Virus record (IMG/VR): IMGVR_UViG_3300020166_000087
Span: 1-28,605 of that record
Reading direction: 5' to 3' (one strand)
Source: a virus
Length of the DNA: 28,605 nt
The position numbers and the translations under genes were made by a program. Below the pieces are notes generated by a model. That model saw only the letters and a list, made by a program, of their open reading frames with translations, did no database searches and was not told the origin of the DNA. Positions 19,542-26,491 of this stretch are shown piece after piece; positions within the stretch are counted from its first letter, which is position 1, and each line of letters starts with the position of its first letter.

Positions 19542-22510
19542 TCCTGAATCAAGATGTTTCCGTTCTCAGCGGTGAGGCGCTGGCCGGCTTCGGTCAAGAT
19601 TGCGTTGATGTCCGAGGCGATGTTGCTCGCATACATTCGGACCATCTCTACAGAGAGCGTCCAGTTGATGATTTCGTCCACTTCGCCCGTAACCGTAAAC
19701 GAGAGAACCCCGTCGGCCATTGCAGCCGTCAACCTCCGCAGACCTGGAGAGCCGAAACTAAGCTCCGTCCCGTTGGTTTCGGTTACGGTCACGCTCTCGT
19801 CGTTGCCGTTGGCTAGGAAGCGCCACGTCTCGAACTTGGTGGTGTATGGCACACCTGAAGACCCCCCGACAGTAATGGAGGTTATGCGTACCACACCCAC
19901 CGCGATTGTGTTGTCTGCGACTTGGATGGGTACCCCATTGGGAGCCGTGGGCACTACCCCACCCGATCCGGTGGTTTCGCCTGTCAGTATCACCTCATCG
20001 TAAACGCTTACGGTGCCGCTATCGGGGTCGGTGGTGTTCGTGTTGGTTCCCGTCGGCGATACTGGGCCGGGGTTGTCTCCGTTAGTTAGCGGTTCCGGGT
20101 CTTGCGCATCAGTCGGGGTGTCCGGTGGTCCTGCGTCGCCGTCATCGACATCCGGGTTTTGCCAGCGGCAGGTATTGGTTTCTTCATCGTAGAAATACCC
20201 GAAAGCCTCGCAGCATTCAAGGCCGGGGTTTGTGGTGGTCGTCCCGTCGGCATCGGTGAAGGTGACCGTCCCGTTGGCATTTGAGGAGGAAGGGACCGCA
20301 CTACACGCACCAAACGACGACCGGCTCAGGTCGCGCAAGAACTTGCATAACGTAGGCTCTCCCGTCCCGATTTGGTAGTTCGATATTTCGGTCAGCTTGT
20401 ACGTAGCTCCGAGGATATGAAAGCGGTCGTTGAAGCGGACGTTTCGAATGTCGGAAGGGGTCAGGTACAGGAACGCCTCAAAGATTCGCGCGTCCTTGTC
20501 GTAGATGTCCGCGAGGTAGGACGACCAGTACGTCCGATGGTATCCACCCAAGCCGGGAGGGTTGCCGGCAATTAGGGCGTGGTTTGCGCTGAAGGTGCGG
20601 TCGCTGTTGTTCCAGTACAGGTGACGCGATTCGGAGTTGGCGGGGCTGTCCTCATACGGTGAACAGAGCTGGTATTGAGTCAGCGTAGAGCCGGAGATGT
20701 AGAGGGTCGATTGCGTGTCCTGGAGCCCGGTGGCGTGAAACAGTTTTGGCGGTTGCGTCTTGGGCCTTACTCCTACGCCGTCAATCTCATACGACCGATG
20801 CATGAGCACGTTGGGAAGCTCTGTAATAGGGTCCCCTGCCAAAGTCGGGACAGGGTAGACAAAGAAGGGCGCGAAGACAGGCGCGTTCTTGAGCTCACCA
20901 GAAGCGAAGTCGTCATCGATGTCTTGCGTGTATGCGCCAAACACGCGGCCCAATGTTGCGAGCCTGTCCACGTTTCCTACGTCGCCGCTCTCCTTGTCGG
21001 TCAGGTTGATGAGAGAGGACTTAATCGACGACGTCGGCTTCAACGTGCGCTCCTTGTCGAGGTCGAGTTTGTCCGTCCAGTACGCATCGACACCGTCAGA
21101 AATCCAAGAGGCGTAAGGTTCGATATAGAGCTGTTTCGGGTTGTCGGGATCCGCCTCAATTACAAGGTTGAACCGCTGCGCCAAGTCCGCGAAGAACTCC
21201 TTTTGTTTGATTCTAGGCAGCGACTGCGGGACGTTGACCAAGCCGCCGGGAGCCATAGTACAGAGGAAGTGCGAAAAGGCGAAGTCGTCAGCCGTGATGC
21301 CCCCGCCCACAATATCCACCGAGGTGCCCGTCTGAAGCTGCCCTTCCTGAATGTAAAACTCTACCGTCACACCGTCGCCGGCAGCGCATATTGCAGAAGT
21401 GGACCACTCGACCGTGATATCATCTTCTGCCGTGGTTAGTGTTAGCGTCGTACTTCCAATGCTGATGTTTCCGCGCGTGATGCGGGCTATGAGTTCCACG
21501 CTTTCCCCCGCCCCAGCAAATAGCAACCGAAACCGAAGTTTTGCCGAGAAGTTGTGGGTGCCGGCTTCGCCGCAGACGTAGGTATCTGTGACCGTATTAA
21601 AGAGGCCGTCAGTATCGAAGCCGCCATATAGTACGGTGCTGTTTATGGGCACTGTAACCCACTCGCCTTCGACTGCGTTGGTGTACGGGTTTGATGCAAA
21701 CTGGATGACCGCTTTGCACTGTCCAGCGGCTGTAGCTGGTACCCTGTCGACATGGTCGGCGAGGGTCATGTAAATCGTCTCGAAATAAGCCGAGTCGAAG
21801 AAGTCCGACGAGTAGAAGAACCCGTTGCTCCGAAGTATGCGGTCGATTACTTCTTGGAGCCGAATCGCAGGCTTGAGCATCTGCGCCGTCAGTGCCGTAT
21901 TGCCCACAGCGGACCCCATCAAGCCGTATCCCGATTGTGCAACGAGGGGCTGTTGATCGACTCGCAGCCCGTGGTCGGCAAGGGGGATGATTACCGTGCC
22001 GTCATCCATCGCCGCCGGGTTCTGACAGATGTTGTTCGTGAGGTCTTGGGAGTCTATGACATTGGCCGCCGTTTGAGCGTAGTTGTAGGAGGTGATGTAC
22101 TGCCCTGGGGATGACTTGAACGCATCGCGCAAGAGCTTACTACCCATCTCAGCGAATAGGTCGGCGACATCGCCCAAGACGTTGACCTCGTAAACCTGAG
22201 CCATGAGGCGCACGGCTCGGAGCTGCATAGCCCCACGGATTACTTGGACACCGTCCTCGAAGATTAAGACCTCTGTCTTCTGCGTCGGGTCGAAGTCTCC
22301 ATCCGTCAGCGTCACCTCGTAGAAGTGCGCGAAAAAGACATTGTTGCGGTCCGTAAACGGGAGGCGGAACGTCTGCGAATACGGCGCGTGGCGCTGCATC
22401 GTCTCCCCCGGTTTCGCTACCGCAAGGTTCAGAGAGATGGACGGCGAGCCCTCAAGGTCGAGGGTGGTCTGTGCGCTGTTGTCCTGGTCGAGGGCTACGA
22501 GACGGATCAC
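19538..22510 (-). CDS. Large tail protein (990 aa), probable distal tail / host-interaction component
   Basis: GTG start at 22510 sharing GTGA with the upstream stop. The N-terminus (MIRLVALDQDNSAQTTLDLE, then QTFRLPFTDRNNVFFAHFYE) matches a family of long structural proteins I know from Bacteroidota phages. Other parts read YEVNVLGDVADLFAEMG and RLQEVIDRILRSNGFFYSSD. A Cys pair (ECCEAFGYFYD) precedes a disordered region rich in Pro, Asp and Thr (about residues 735-800). A beta-rich C-terminus follows. It probably belongs to the tail tip or a baseplate hub. Unusually, it lies upstream of the tape measure instead of downstream. Confidence 0.72.
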   Translation of the reverse strand: MIRLVALDQDNSAQTTLDLEGSPSISLNLAVAKPGETMQRHAPYSQTFRLPFTDRNNVFFAHFYEVTLTDGDFDPTQKTEVLIFEDGVQVIRGAMQLRAVRLMAQVYEVNVLGDVADLFAEMGSKLLRDAFKSSPGQYITSYNYAQTAANVIDSQDLTNNICQNPAAMDDGTVIIPLADHGLRVDQQPLVAQSGYGLMGSAVGNTALTAQMLKPAIRLQEVIDRILRSNGFFYSSDFFDSAYFETIYMTLADHVDRVPATAAGQCKAVIQFASNPYTNAVEGEWVTVPINSTVLYGGFDTDGLFNTVTDTYVCGEAGTHNFSAKLRFRLLFAGAGESVELIARITRGNISIGSTTLTLTTAEDDITVEWSTSAICAAGDGVTVEFYIQEGQLQTGTSVDIVGGGITADDFAFSHFLCTMAPGGLVNVPQSLPRIKQKEFFADLAQRFNLVIEADPDNPKQLYIEPYASWISDGVDAYWTDKLDLDKERTLKPTSSIKSSLINLTDKESGDVGNVDRLATLGRVFGAYTQDIDDDFASGELKNAPVFAPFFVYPVPTLAGDPITELPNVLMHRSYEIDGVGVRPKTQPPKLFHATGLQDTQSTLYISGSTLTQYQLCSPYEDSPANSESRHLYWNNSDRTFSANHALIAGNPPGLGGYHRTYWSSYLADIYDKDARIFEAFLYLTPSDIRNVRFNDRFHILGATYKLTEISNYQIGTGEPTLCKFLRDLSRSSFGACSAVPSSSNANGTVTFTDADGTTTTNPGLECCEAFGYFYDEETNTCRWQNPDVDDGDAGPPDTPTDAQDPEPLTNGDNPGPVSPTGTNTNTTDPDSGTVSVYDEVILTGETTGSGGVVPTAPNGVPIQVADNTIAVGVVRITSITVGGSSGVPYTTKFETWRFLANGNDESVTVTETNGTELSFGSPGLRRLTAAMADGVLSFTVTGEVDEIINWTLSVEMVRMYASNIASDINAILTEAGQRLTAENGNILIQE

Positions 22511-23886
22511 TTGAGGCGGGGTCGGTTGCTGTACTGCAAGGAGAAAGAGTACGTGATGAGCTTCTCGTTGACGGTCGTCTTAAACAGGTACTCCGAGTCG
22601 GTCACGGTGCAGGGGATGACCTCGGTACCTTCAACGATAAACACCGAGCGCGAGAGAGCCAAATCCCGAAGGTGGTCGGCGTACCCTTCCTCGATGTAGT
22701 CCGTCGATACCTTCACCTGCCTTTCGGCTTGTATCGCGGTCGTCGTTACGCCCCTTTCCCATCCGTTGTAGTTCCAATCTATCAGGCCCGTCACGCTGTC
22801 CCAATTTCCGCGCGGGCGGTTGTATTGGCTGCGCTGGATATTGCGGACGCTCTCCTCGCTGCGCTGGTCGAAGTTGAAGGTGTCCCAACCCCCGTGACGG
22901 TTCAAGAATAGGAGTTGAACGCGGGGGTACTTGCTGCACCCGTTGTCGATAGTGTAGCGGTGGACCGCGCTCACCTGATTGGCTTGCAGTACGGAAGCAA
23001 ACTCCGACAGATAGACCTCGTAATAGGCGAGGGCCGGGTCGGTGATGAGGTCTTCGAGTTGACTGTTGAAGGCTGCCGTGGCGTGGTCTTCTAAGTTGGC
23101 CGGACCGATGCCCACAAACTGCACCGCTTGCGAATCTGTCGAGGGGGTAGTGTCGCCACCTACAGCGTCGATATCCAAGAGCGCGGTGTTGATGATAGTC
23201 CCGTCGGCTTCATACCCTCGGATGATGACGTACTCGGCGTCGCTGGACTGCATACCCCAAGCCAGAACGGACGCCTGAGCTATTCCGATCCGGTGCTCGA
23301 ATGCGTCCCCAAAGTTGAATGTCGAAGCCCTGCCAAGATTGGGGGCCGAGCTCAGGAAGTTGTCGGTGGGGGCTGTAGGTTGGAAGCTCCCGTCGCCGCG
23401 AGCGTATGCGTCGCCGTAGTTCTGGAACTCGTCACGGAAAGCAAAGAGCGTTGTCGTCTCGGCGGGCGACTGTGGCAGCGTCTCCGTAGGGTCGGCGGTG
23501 GCGCTTGTTGCGCTCTCAAATCCTAGCTCCAGCGTGAACTGTGCCGCGACGTTTCTATCGCTACTTTCTCCGATGGCATTGCCGGGGCTGTATCCCGTCC
23601 GCCCCAACGTGAGGATGTTGCCCGTCGTAGCGTTATTGTTCACCACGTTCGCGCCTATGTAGTCGTCACAAATGCGGGAGATGTCGAACACCGCCGAGAG
23701 GTTGTCGGAGGCCAGCGGGTGCGTCTTGAGCTTGGCGAGTTGATCCCCGTTGCGGTTCTTAATCACGAGGATGAACCGGTACTTAAAGAACGGCCCGGCT
23801 GTAGTTTCCCGGACCTGGATGATGAGCGGCTCCGCCGTACTCTGGAAGTCGGTGGTGCTGGGTATGTATTCAAACTGGGCCGCCAT
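22507..23886 (-). CDS. Tail structural protein (459 aa)
   Basis: Beta-rich protein that begins MAAQFEYIPSTTDFQSTAEP. Characteristic stretches include KYRFILVIKNRNG, SAVFDISRICDDYIG and RVQLLFLNRHGGWDTFNFDQ. The last of these, followed by RSQYNRPRGNW, resembles the partner of the large tail protein in Bacteroidota phages. The C-terminus reads EYLFKTTVNEKLITYSFSLQ. It overlaps both neighbours (GTGA at 22507..22510 and 17 bases at 23870..23886). I expect a distal tail or baseplate component; exact role not determined. Confidence 0.7.
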   Translation of the reverse strand: MAAQFEYIPSTTDFQSTAEPLIIQVRETTAGPFFKYRFILVIKNRNGDQLAKLKTHPLASDNLSAVFDISRICDDYIGANVVNNNATTGNILTLGRTGYSPGNAIGESSDRNVAAQFTLELGFESATSATADPTETLPQSPAETTTLFAFRDEFQNYGDAYARGDGSFQPTAPTDNFLSSAPNLGRASTFNFGDAFEHRIGIAQASVLAWGMQSSDAEYVIIRGYEADGTIINTALLDIDAVGGDTTPSTDSQAVQFVGIGPANLEDHATAAFNSQLEDLITDPALAYYEVYLSEFASVLQANQVSAVHRYTIDNGCSKYPRVQLLFLNRHGGWDTFNFDQRSEESVRNIQRSQYNRPRGNWDSVTGLIDWNYNGWERGVTTTAIQAERQVKVSTDYIEEGYADHLRDLALSRSVFIVEGTEVIPCTVTDSEYLFKTTVNEKLITYSFSLQYSNRPRLK

Positions 23887-24448
23887 CGAGTAGAATTTTG
23901 AATGCGTTTGCTATGTCGTCACCGACGGCCTTCTCCAGTTTCGCGTTGTGCTTCTTCAGGGTCCGGTCGTAAGCGTTCGTGAAGAAATAGGACGGACGTA
24001 TTCCGGTTTGATATATGCTTCGGCTGATGGCATACACCATCGACTTACGCGATGCGAACTGTCCGCCAGCCCCACGGGGGGCGATGCCTTTCTTTACTAC
24101 CCACTTATCGATTGACGGACGGAGGCGCCCGGAGGGGCCGGTTCCCGATCCAAACCGAAACGGGGAGCGGGGGGCCTTGGCGCTACTAATGGCGCCTTGA
24201 ACGCCCTCGTCTACGAATTGCCAATAGTCGGCCCCGGGAAAGGTGAAGCGTAGGTTGAGGCTCTTCTCATTGCGTGCGACGCCCTGCTCATACCTGATGG
24301 AGTTGTAGAGGTTGCCCGTCACCACCTTCCCCCGTGACTTAAGGCTGATGCGGGCGCGGCGGCGTACCTCCTTGCCAATCTTGCCAAGCTCCTTCATAGA
24401 GTTGGTCATCGGCACCTTCTGCCCGTCGACGGTTATGTAGTCCTTCAC
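23870..24448 (-). CDS. Tail completion / minor neck protein (HK97 gp10-like)
   Basis: 192 aa, GTG start at 24448. A basic helical N-terminus (MTNSMKELGKIGKEVRRRAR) is followed by TGNLYNSIRYEQGV and YWQFVDEGVQGA. This is the usual layout of HK97 gp10-like tail completion proteins (TGxLxxSI, later YxxFVDxG). Towards the end are SMVYAISRSIYQTGIRPSYF and FFTNAYDRTLKKH. It should help join the tail tube to the head. It starts about five bases after the T run of a terminator, so it depends on read-through from upstream. Confidence 0.8.
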   Translation of the reverse strand: MKDYITVDGQKVPMTNSMKELGKIGKEVRRRARISLKSRGKVVTGNLYNSIRYEQGVARNEKSLNLRFTFPGADYWQFVDEGVQGAISSAKAPRSPFRFGSGTGPSGRLRPSIDKWVVKKGIAPRGAGGQFASRKSMVYAISRSIYQTGIRPSYFFTNAYDRTLKKHNAKLEKAVGDDIANAFKILLDGGPV

Positions 24449-24453
24449 GCTCT

Positions 24454-24482
24454 AAAATAGAAAGCCCCGCACGAAGCGGGGC
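24454..24482 (-). terminator. Intrinsic terminator after the 85-aa moron-like gene
   Basis: Stem GCCCCGC (24482..24476) and GCGGGGC (24470..24464) on the minus strand, 7 perfect pairs with a 5-base loop, followed by TTTCTATTTT (24463..24454). It ends the short unit that starts at the promoter near 24800. Late transcription from further upstream must read through or be antiterminated to reach the next tail gene. Confidence 0.85.
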
Positions 24483-24505
24483 AGTCTGTTTGTATGTGGC
24501 AAACA

Positions 24506-24763
24506 TTAGGCCTGCCGTTGGCGGCGAATGGTTGAGACGTTGTAAACGACTCCACTCCTGCGGTACTGACGTAGGAAGCGGTATCCGTAGAAGTCAACAG
24601 GCTCGCCCTGCTCAAGCTCGTCGTTCAAGGTGTTGAACTCAGAGAGGCTCATCTCGATGCAGGATACATCATCAAGCAGGAGGCTGAGGTCCAGAGAGGA
24701 CTTGGAACCGTTTTCCTCGATGCGAATCTCGCCGGTGTAAAGTGTGTCGCTGCTGATGGTCAT
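24506..24763 (-). CDS. Moron-like small protein (85 aa) with own promoter and terminator
   Basis: Not recognised. It starts MTISSDTLYTGEIRIEENG and continues with SLDLSLLLDDVSCIEMSLSE, then a basic end (RFLRQYRRSG, STIRRQRQA). A small mixed alpha/beta fold is likely; no membrane segment. It is the only gene between a host-type promoter (24792..24822) and an intrinsic terminator (24454..24482), inside the late tail region. That layout is characteristic of morons, which are often expressed independently of the lytic programme or at high level. It could alternatively be an abundant virion protein that needs its own promoter. Confidence 0.72.
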   Translation of the reverse strand: MTISSDTLYTGEIRIEENGSKSSLDLSLLLDDVSCIEMSLSEFNTLNDELEQGEPVDFYGYRFLRQYRRSGVVYNVSTIRRQRQA

Positions 24764-24791
24764 GTCGTTTTGTTTGCCTTGTTTGATGTCT

Positions 24792-24822
24792 CAAAGATAG
24801 GCAGAAACATTCAACCACCAAA
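24792..24822 (-). promoter_or_regulatory. Promoter of the 85-aa gene (Bacteroidota type)
   Basis: On the minus strand, TTTG at 24822..24819, a 19-base spacer, and TATCTTTG at 24799..24792, matching TTTG...TAnnTTTG. The predicted transcript starts near 24786, some 20-25 bases before the ATG at 24763, with an A-rich leader typical of Bacteroidota. Confidence 0.8.
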
Positions 24823-24846
24823 CAAATACACAAATAAATTTCTCCC

Positions 24847-25305
24847 TTATGCGAAAGCCGCCGCGCAAAGGTCGAGCGTATTGGACGTCTGGAGCTGCAC
24901 CGTACCCACCCATCCCGTGAGGAGATTGTCGAAGCGTGCGGTAAACGGCTCACAGTCCACCGGGAGAGAGATACGAACGTCGCGGTCCACGTCCGACTGT
25001 GCAGACAAGACCTGAGCGTATTGGCTCACGATGTCAATCAGCGTGCGCAAGGTGTCCGAATACTGCTCTTGGGCGTCGGTCTGTCCGGGCAGTATCATAT
25101 CCATCACAAGGATGTCGAGCGAGTACGTCAAGACGCCCTTCTCGATGGTGGCGCCTGATATGTCCGCGTAGCAGATGGGGTACTTGTTTCCGGCCAGCTT
25201 CTGAATATCGACCTCCGACATCTCGCCTTCCTTGAAGGAATTAATGAAGCGGTGATCGAGGGCGATGGTGCCCAGCTCGTCGATGATTTGGTTAACTGTT
25301 CTCAT
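24847..25305 (-). CDS. Tail terminator-like protein
   Basis: 152 aa, ATG sharing ATGA with the upstream stop. It begins MRTVNQIIDELGTIALDHRF. Middle segments read NKYPICYADISGATIEKGVL and TYSLDILVMDMILPGQTDAQ. Late segments include FDNLLTGWVGTVQLQTSNTL. This pattern (helical start, then a beta sheet, with a conserved ERF/RFDN and W-V-G tail) is what I recall for neck or tail terminator proteins in Bacteroidota phages. It ends 25 bases before the -33 box of the next promoter. Confidence 0.65.
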   Translation of the reverse strand: MRTVNQIIDELGTIALDHRFINSFKEGEMSEVDIQKLAGNKYPICYADISGATIEKGVLTYSLDILVMDMILPGQTDAQEQYSDTLRTLIDIVSQYAQVLSAQSDVDRDVRISLPVDCEPFTARFDNLLTGWVGTVQLQTSNTLDLCAAAFA

Positions 25306-25490
25306 GTGTTCAGGGTTTTTTTGATGAGTTCGGATGACAGACCGCCTTCAGATACTGGCGACGTGAGGTACACGTTCATCAGTTCCACGAGCATATTAAA
25401 TTCCCCCTTGTCCTGAAGTTCTTTTAGGGCGTTCAATTTCTGCTCCTTCGGCCAAGCCAAGACCATGTTCCGGGTGTGTTCGCTTATCAT
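25302..25490 (-). CDS. Small helical protein (62 aa) after the tail chaperone
   Basis: Not recognised. The protein is helical and hydrophilic: MISEHTRNMVLAWPKEQKLN and ALKELQDKGEFNMLVELMNV. It is coupled by ATGA to the stop of the frameshifted chaperone and to the start of the tail terminator-like gene. That coupling to the -1 frame stop supports the shifted frame as real. Probably a tail morphogenesis factor. Confidence 0.65.
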   Translation of the reverse strand: MISEHTRNMVLAWPKEQKLNALKELQDKGEFNMLVELMNVYLTSPVSEGGLSSELIKKTLNT

Positions 25491-26205
25491 GTGTTCAATT
25501 TTTGTTTCTCCAGAAGCGCCCGGTCTTGTTCGTAGGCGAGCCAGGCGAGCGCCGTTTCGAGGTGAGTCCTTTCCACCTGCGATAGTTTAGTAATGTCCTC
25601 CCCTGCGAGATGTACGAACGTGGCGAACCATCCGTATTTTTCGGATAGCTTGGATCCTTCACCGCCTTGGAATAGCTGTCCAAAGCGTCGACTAATCCCT
25701 TCCCGATACGCAAAAAAAAAGCGGCGGCACCGAGTGCGTGCGCCATCTTCATCTCCCGGAAGAACTCCGAGCGGTCCTCTCCGTCGTAGTCTGCGATGCG
25801 GTAAAATTCGCCGTGCTCCTCTACGATAGGGCGGTAGAGGATGCCCATCACTTGGGGAAGGTGTTTGTCGAGGGAGTCCTTGCACAGCGTCTCGATGTCT
25901 GCGAACTCGGCGACTGTGATCCGTGAGAGGTTCGGATGGAATCCGTAGCGTTGGTCCAGCTCGATGATACGCTCGACGGGGTACGTGTCGTCGTACTTGT
26001 CCAAGATGCCACCGATGACGCCCCCGATGTATTGGATATCCTTCTGCTCCATCGCCATGACCTCAGCGCGGTCCATGTGACACAGTATGCAGATTGTACG
26101 CACTACCTGATCCAGCTCGTCCCCTTCGGGTATCGCTTGGATTTGGAGGTACTGGTCGACGGTGATGTCGTAGAGGTTCTCCGGTATCGTTACGGTCTTG
26201 TTCAC
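25487..26205 (-). CDS. Tail assembly chaperone, -1 frameshift product (lambda gpGT-like)
   Basis: A -1 shift in the T9 run (25720..25712) joins the N-terminal part to a second frame that reads naturally to the stop at 25487. That part includes FAYREGISRRFGQLFQGGEG, KYGWFATFVHLAGED, ERTHLETALAWLAYEQDRAL. The stop at 25487 shares ATGA with the next gene, as most genes here do, whereas the 0-frame stop at 25495 does not. The fused protein would be 239 aa. KYGW...LAG and LAYEQD-type endings are familiar from Bacteroidota phage proteins of this neighbourhood. A one-base homopolymer deletion would give the same picture. Confidence 0.6.
25495..26205 (-). CDS. Tail assembly chaperone, 0-frame product
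   Basis: 236 aa from GTG 26205 (VNKTVTIPENLYDITVDQYL). The frame extends upstream to a TTG at 26328, but that would run through an intrinsic terminator, so it is rejected. The first 165 residues look like a genuine helical protein (LDQVVRTICILCHMDRAEVM, IQYIGGVIGGILDKYDD, FFREMKMAHALGAAAFF). After the T9 run the reading frame turns basic and low in structure (RRWKGLTSKRRSPGSPTNK), as if out of frame. By position, size and paired frames it resembles the lambda G/GT tail chaperones. The product that ends in this frame may be a minor species or an artefact of a homopolymer length error. Confidence 0.6.
   Translation of the reverse strand: MNKTVTIPENLYDITVDQYLQIQAIPEGDELDQVVRTICILCHMDRAEVMAMEQKDIQYIGGVIGGILDKYDDTYPVERIIELDQRYGFHPNLSRITVAEFADIETLCKDSLDKHLPQVMGILYRPIVEEHGEFYRIADYDGEDRSEFFREMKMAHALGAAAFFLRIGKGLVDALDSYSKAVKDPSYPKNTDGSPRSYISQGRTLLNYRRWKGLTSKRRSPGSPTNKTGRFWRNKN
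25712..25720 (-). promoter_or_regulatory. T9 slippery site for -1 frameshifting
   Basis: Nine T on the minus strand. In the zero frame the codons read GCT TTT TTT TTG, giving the slippery heptamer T TTT TTT (X XXY YYZ). A -1 slip leads to TTT GCG TAT in the frame that continues to 25487. No strong downstream stem-loop was established by eye. Confidence 0.55.
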
Positions 26206-26234
26206 GCTATCAAATAGACGAAAGGTAGGGACAT

Positions 26235-26260
26235 AAAAAAAGGAGGGGTTCAGCCCCTCC
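26235..26260 (-). terminator. Intrinsic terminator upstream of the tail chaperone
   Basis: Stem GGAGGGG (26260..26254) and CCCCTCC (26248..26242) on the minus strand, seven perfect pairs with a five-base loop, directly followed by seven T (26241..26235). It ends the short transcript that starts near 26431 and lies 30 bases before the chaperone GTG. Confidence 0.9.
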
Positions 26261-26291
26261 CGCAGCACGTGAGCTCCCGTGCAACTTGCGG
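26260..26291 (-). other. Structured RNA hairpin next to the terminator
   Basis: Read on the minus strand, CCGCA pairs with TGCGG and GCACG pairs with CGTGC, making a 10-pair stem around an 8-base loop with a 4-base bulge (AGTT). It touches the terminator stem at 26260. A noncoding 3' region of this size with two strong hairpins in a compact phage suggests a stable or functional RNA. Confidence 0.5.
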
Positions 26292-26324
26292 CATTTAACG
26301 TAGGCCGCCTCCACTTGTTATCGT

Positions 26325-26402
26325 TCAATCCATGTAATCCAATTCAACCAGTTCAAGGATTGCTTCAAAGGCTTCGTGGATGGAGGGGTTGTTTTCGTTC
26401 AT
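26325..26402 (-). CDS. Moron-like micropeptide (25 aa) with own promoter and terminator
   Basis: ATG at 26402; the peptide begins MNENNPSIHEAFEAILELVE and ends LDYMD. Acidic and predicted to form one amphipathic helix. A longer frame from 26543 runs across the promoter and is rejected. It is the only ORF on a predicted transcript of about 195 bases running from the promoter at 26437..26467 to the terminator at 26235..26260. The AT-rich leader suits Bacteroidota translation. The transcript may also act as RNA, with the ORF incidental. Confidence 0.5.
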   Translation of the reverse strand: MNENNPSIHEAFEAILELVELDYMD

Positions 26403-26436
26403 GTCGTTGTGTGTTTGTTTGTCGTTGTTGACATAG

Positions 26437-26467
26437 CAAATATACGACAATGTTTTGCTTCTCCAAA
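26437..26467 (-). promoter_or_regulatory. Promoter of the 25-aa unit (Bacteroidota type)
   Basis: On the minus strand, TTTG at 26467..26464, a 19-base spacer, and TATATTTG at 26444..26437. This is a perfect match to -33 TTTG and -7 TAnnTTTG. It lies just after the large terminase gene in an AT-rich gap. Transcription should start near 26431. Confidence 0.85.
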
Positions 26468-26491
26468 CATTCACGCAAAAATAATTTGCTT

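Noticed and set aside
26206-26328. Upstream extension of the chaperone frame to a TTG at 26328
   Set aside because: It would be translated through a strong intrinsic terminator and hairpin, and the residues look unnatural; the GTG at 26205 fits the family start better.
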